From Neiella marina (GTDB taxonomy: Bacteria; Pseudomonadota; Gammaproteobacteria; Enterobacterales; Neiellaceae): a DNA stretch of 47,289 nucleotides. Where the stretch lies: positions 1 through 47,289 of the forward strand of contig NZ_NGNS01000030.1 in assembly GCF_002165625.1 (NCBI RefSeq). The letters run 5' to 3'. Of this stretch, positions 46,984 through 47,289 are shown piece by piece; position 1 is the first letter of the stretch; every line of letters starts with the position of its first letter. The notes under the pieces were generated by a model, which worked only from the letters and a program-made list of their open reading frames with translations, was not told the origin of the DNA and did not search any database. The translations under genes were made by a program, and so were the position numbers.

Positions 46984-47289
46984 AAAAATACCTACCTGAT
47001 TGCTTTACTAGTAATTCCAAGGATCACTAAAGATAGCCCTGAGAGGACCAACAGGATGACTAAACTCCTGTTGTAAATAGCGAATTGTTTTCTTGAGGTT
47101 ATTTTACCCAGCCCAACTCAGCAGCCCTACTCGTAATTTTACTAGTCCTTCAGCCGGTGTTTTTTCCTGCCCCAGACCCGTGGTTTTGCGAGTATCGACA
47201 AAGCCACCAACCACATAACATTTACATCAACAAAACAACACTGACTTAACAACATCGGCCCACCGATAACAGCAAGTCACTATAGAACA
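46984..47289. other. 306-base upstream region with repeated TTTACTAGT and a hairpin
   Basis: No convincing gene. It contains the sensor-kinase promoter. TTTACTAGT occurs at 47004-47012 and 47138-47146; the first is part of the perfect palindrome TTACTAGTAA (47005-47014). CAACAGGA / TCCTGTTG (47049-47073) forms an eight-pair hairpin. The remaining bases to the window end show nothing recognisable. Confidence 0.4.

Noticed and set aside
46855-47076. 73-codon plus-strand frame near the window end
   Set aside because: Mostly antisense to the sensor kinase signal peptide; Gln-rich shadow.
1-47289. CRISPR arrays, tRNA or rRNA genes
   Set aside because: No regularly spaced repeats, cloverleaf-like intergenic segments or rRNA core sequences were seen by eye.

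Overview
The window reads as a chromosomal segment of a gammaproteobacterium, probably a marine, Alteromonadales-like one. This is inferred from protein character (FabV, LuxS, GpmI/EnvC, Gor, PrlC, CpxRA, AcrAB-type pump) and from gene order, not from a marker gene. Left-to-right order matches two conserved E. coli neighbourhoods: gpmI-envC / yibN-(grxC)-secB-gpsA-(cysE)-trmL, and cpxA-cpxR / cpxP-fieF. Here grxC is missing between yibN and secB, and a large TPR-GGDEF gene sits where cysE would be. I see no rRNA, tRNA, CRISPR or prophage.

Layout. 1-106: right end of an IS3-family insertion sequence. 124-1498: small genes (GNAT, Cys-cluster protein, two unknowns). 1681-6633: envC, gpmI, rhodanese, secB, gpsA. 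6641-9856: TPR/GAF/diguanylate cyclase. 10022-14299: trmL, then the Cpx envelope-stress system with an exact CpxR box between cpxR and cpxP, then fieF. 14385-17936: luxS, a membrane coiled-coil protein, two alpha/beta hydrolases and small ORFs. 17945-22171: two divergent S9 peptidases, one broken by an in-frame amber codon. 22211-26440: orphan GAF histidine kinase, fabV, a Bcr/CflA-type exporter, with an intergenic nested inverted repeat between the last two. 26500-32983: chemoreceptor, rsmJ, hybrid histidine kinase. 32980-36508: prlC and gor. 36578-40857: RND pump operon. 41054-46983: a small unknown gene and a minus-strand module of diguanylate cyclase, NarL-type regulator and a triple-SBP sensor kinase.

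Functionally the segment mixes housekeeping genes (glycolysis, fatty-acid synthesis, secretion, rRNA/tRNA methylation, redox) with many signalling genes: four histidine kinases, two response regulators, two GGDEF enzymes with apparent I-sites, one chemoreceptor and LuxS. The Cpx unit couples envelope stress to a periplasmic adaptor. The 41-47 kb module appears to couple periplasmic ligand sensing to transcription and cyclic-di-GMP synthesis.

No clearly novel defence or biosynthetic system is visible. The items most worth following are the amber-interrupted peptidase, the kinase/regulator/cyclase module with shared TTTACTRGT-like sites, the TPR-GGDEF protein with a decayed ATPase-like head, the nested inverted repeat at 25149-25250, and a hairpin over the fieF ribosome binding site.
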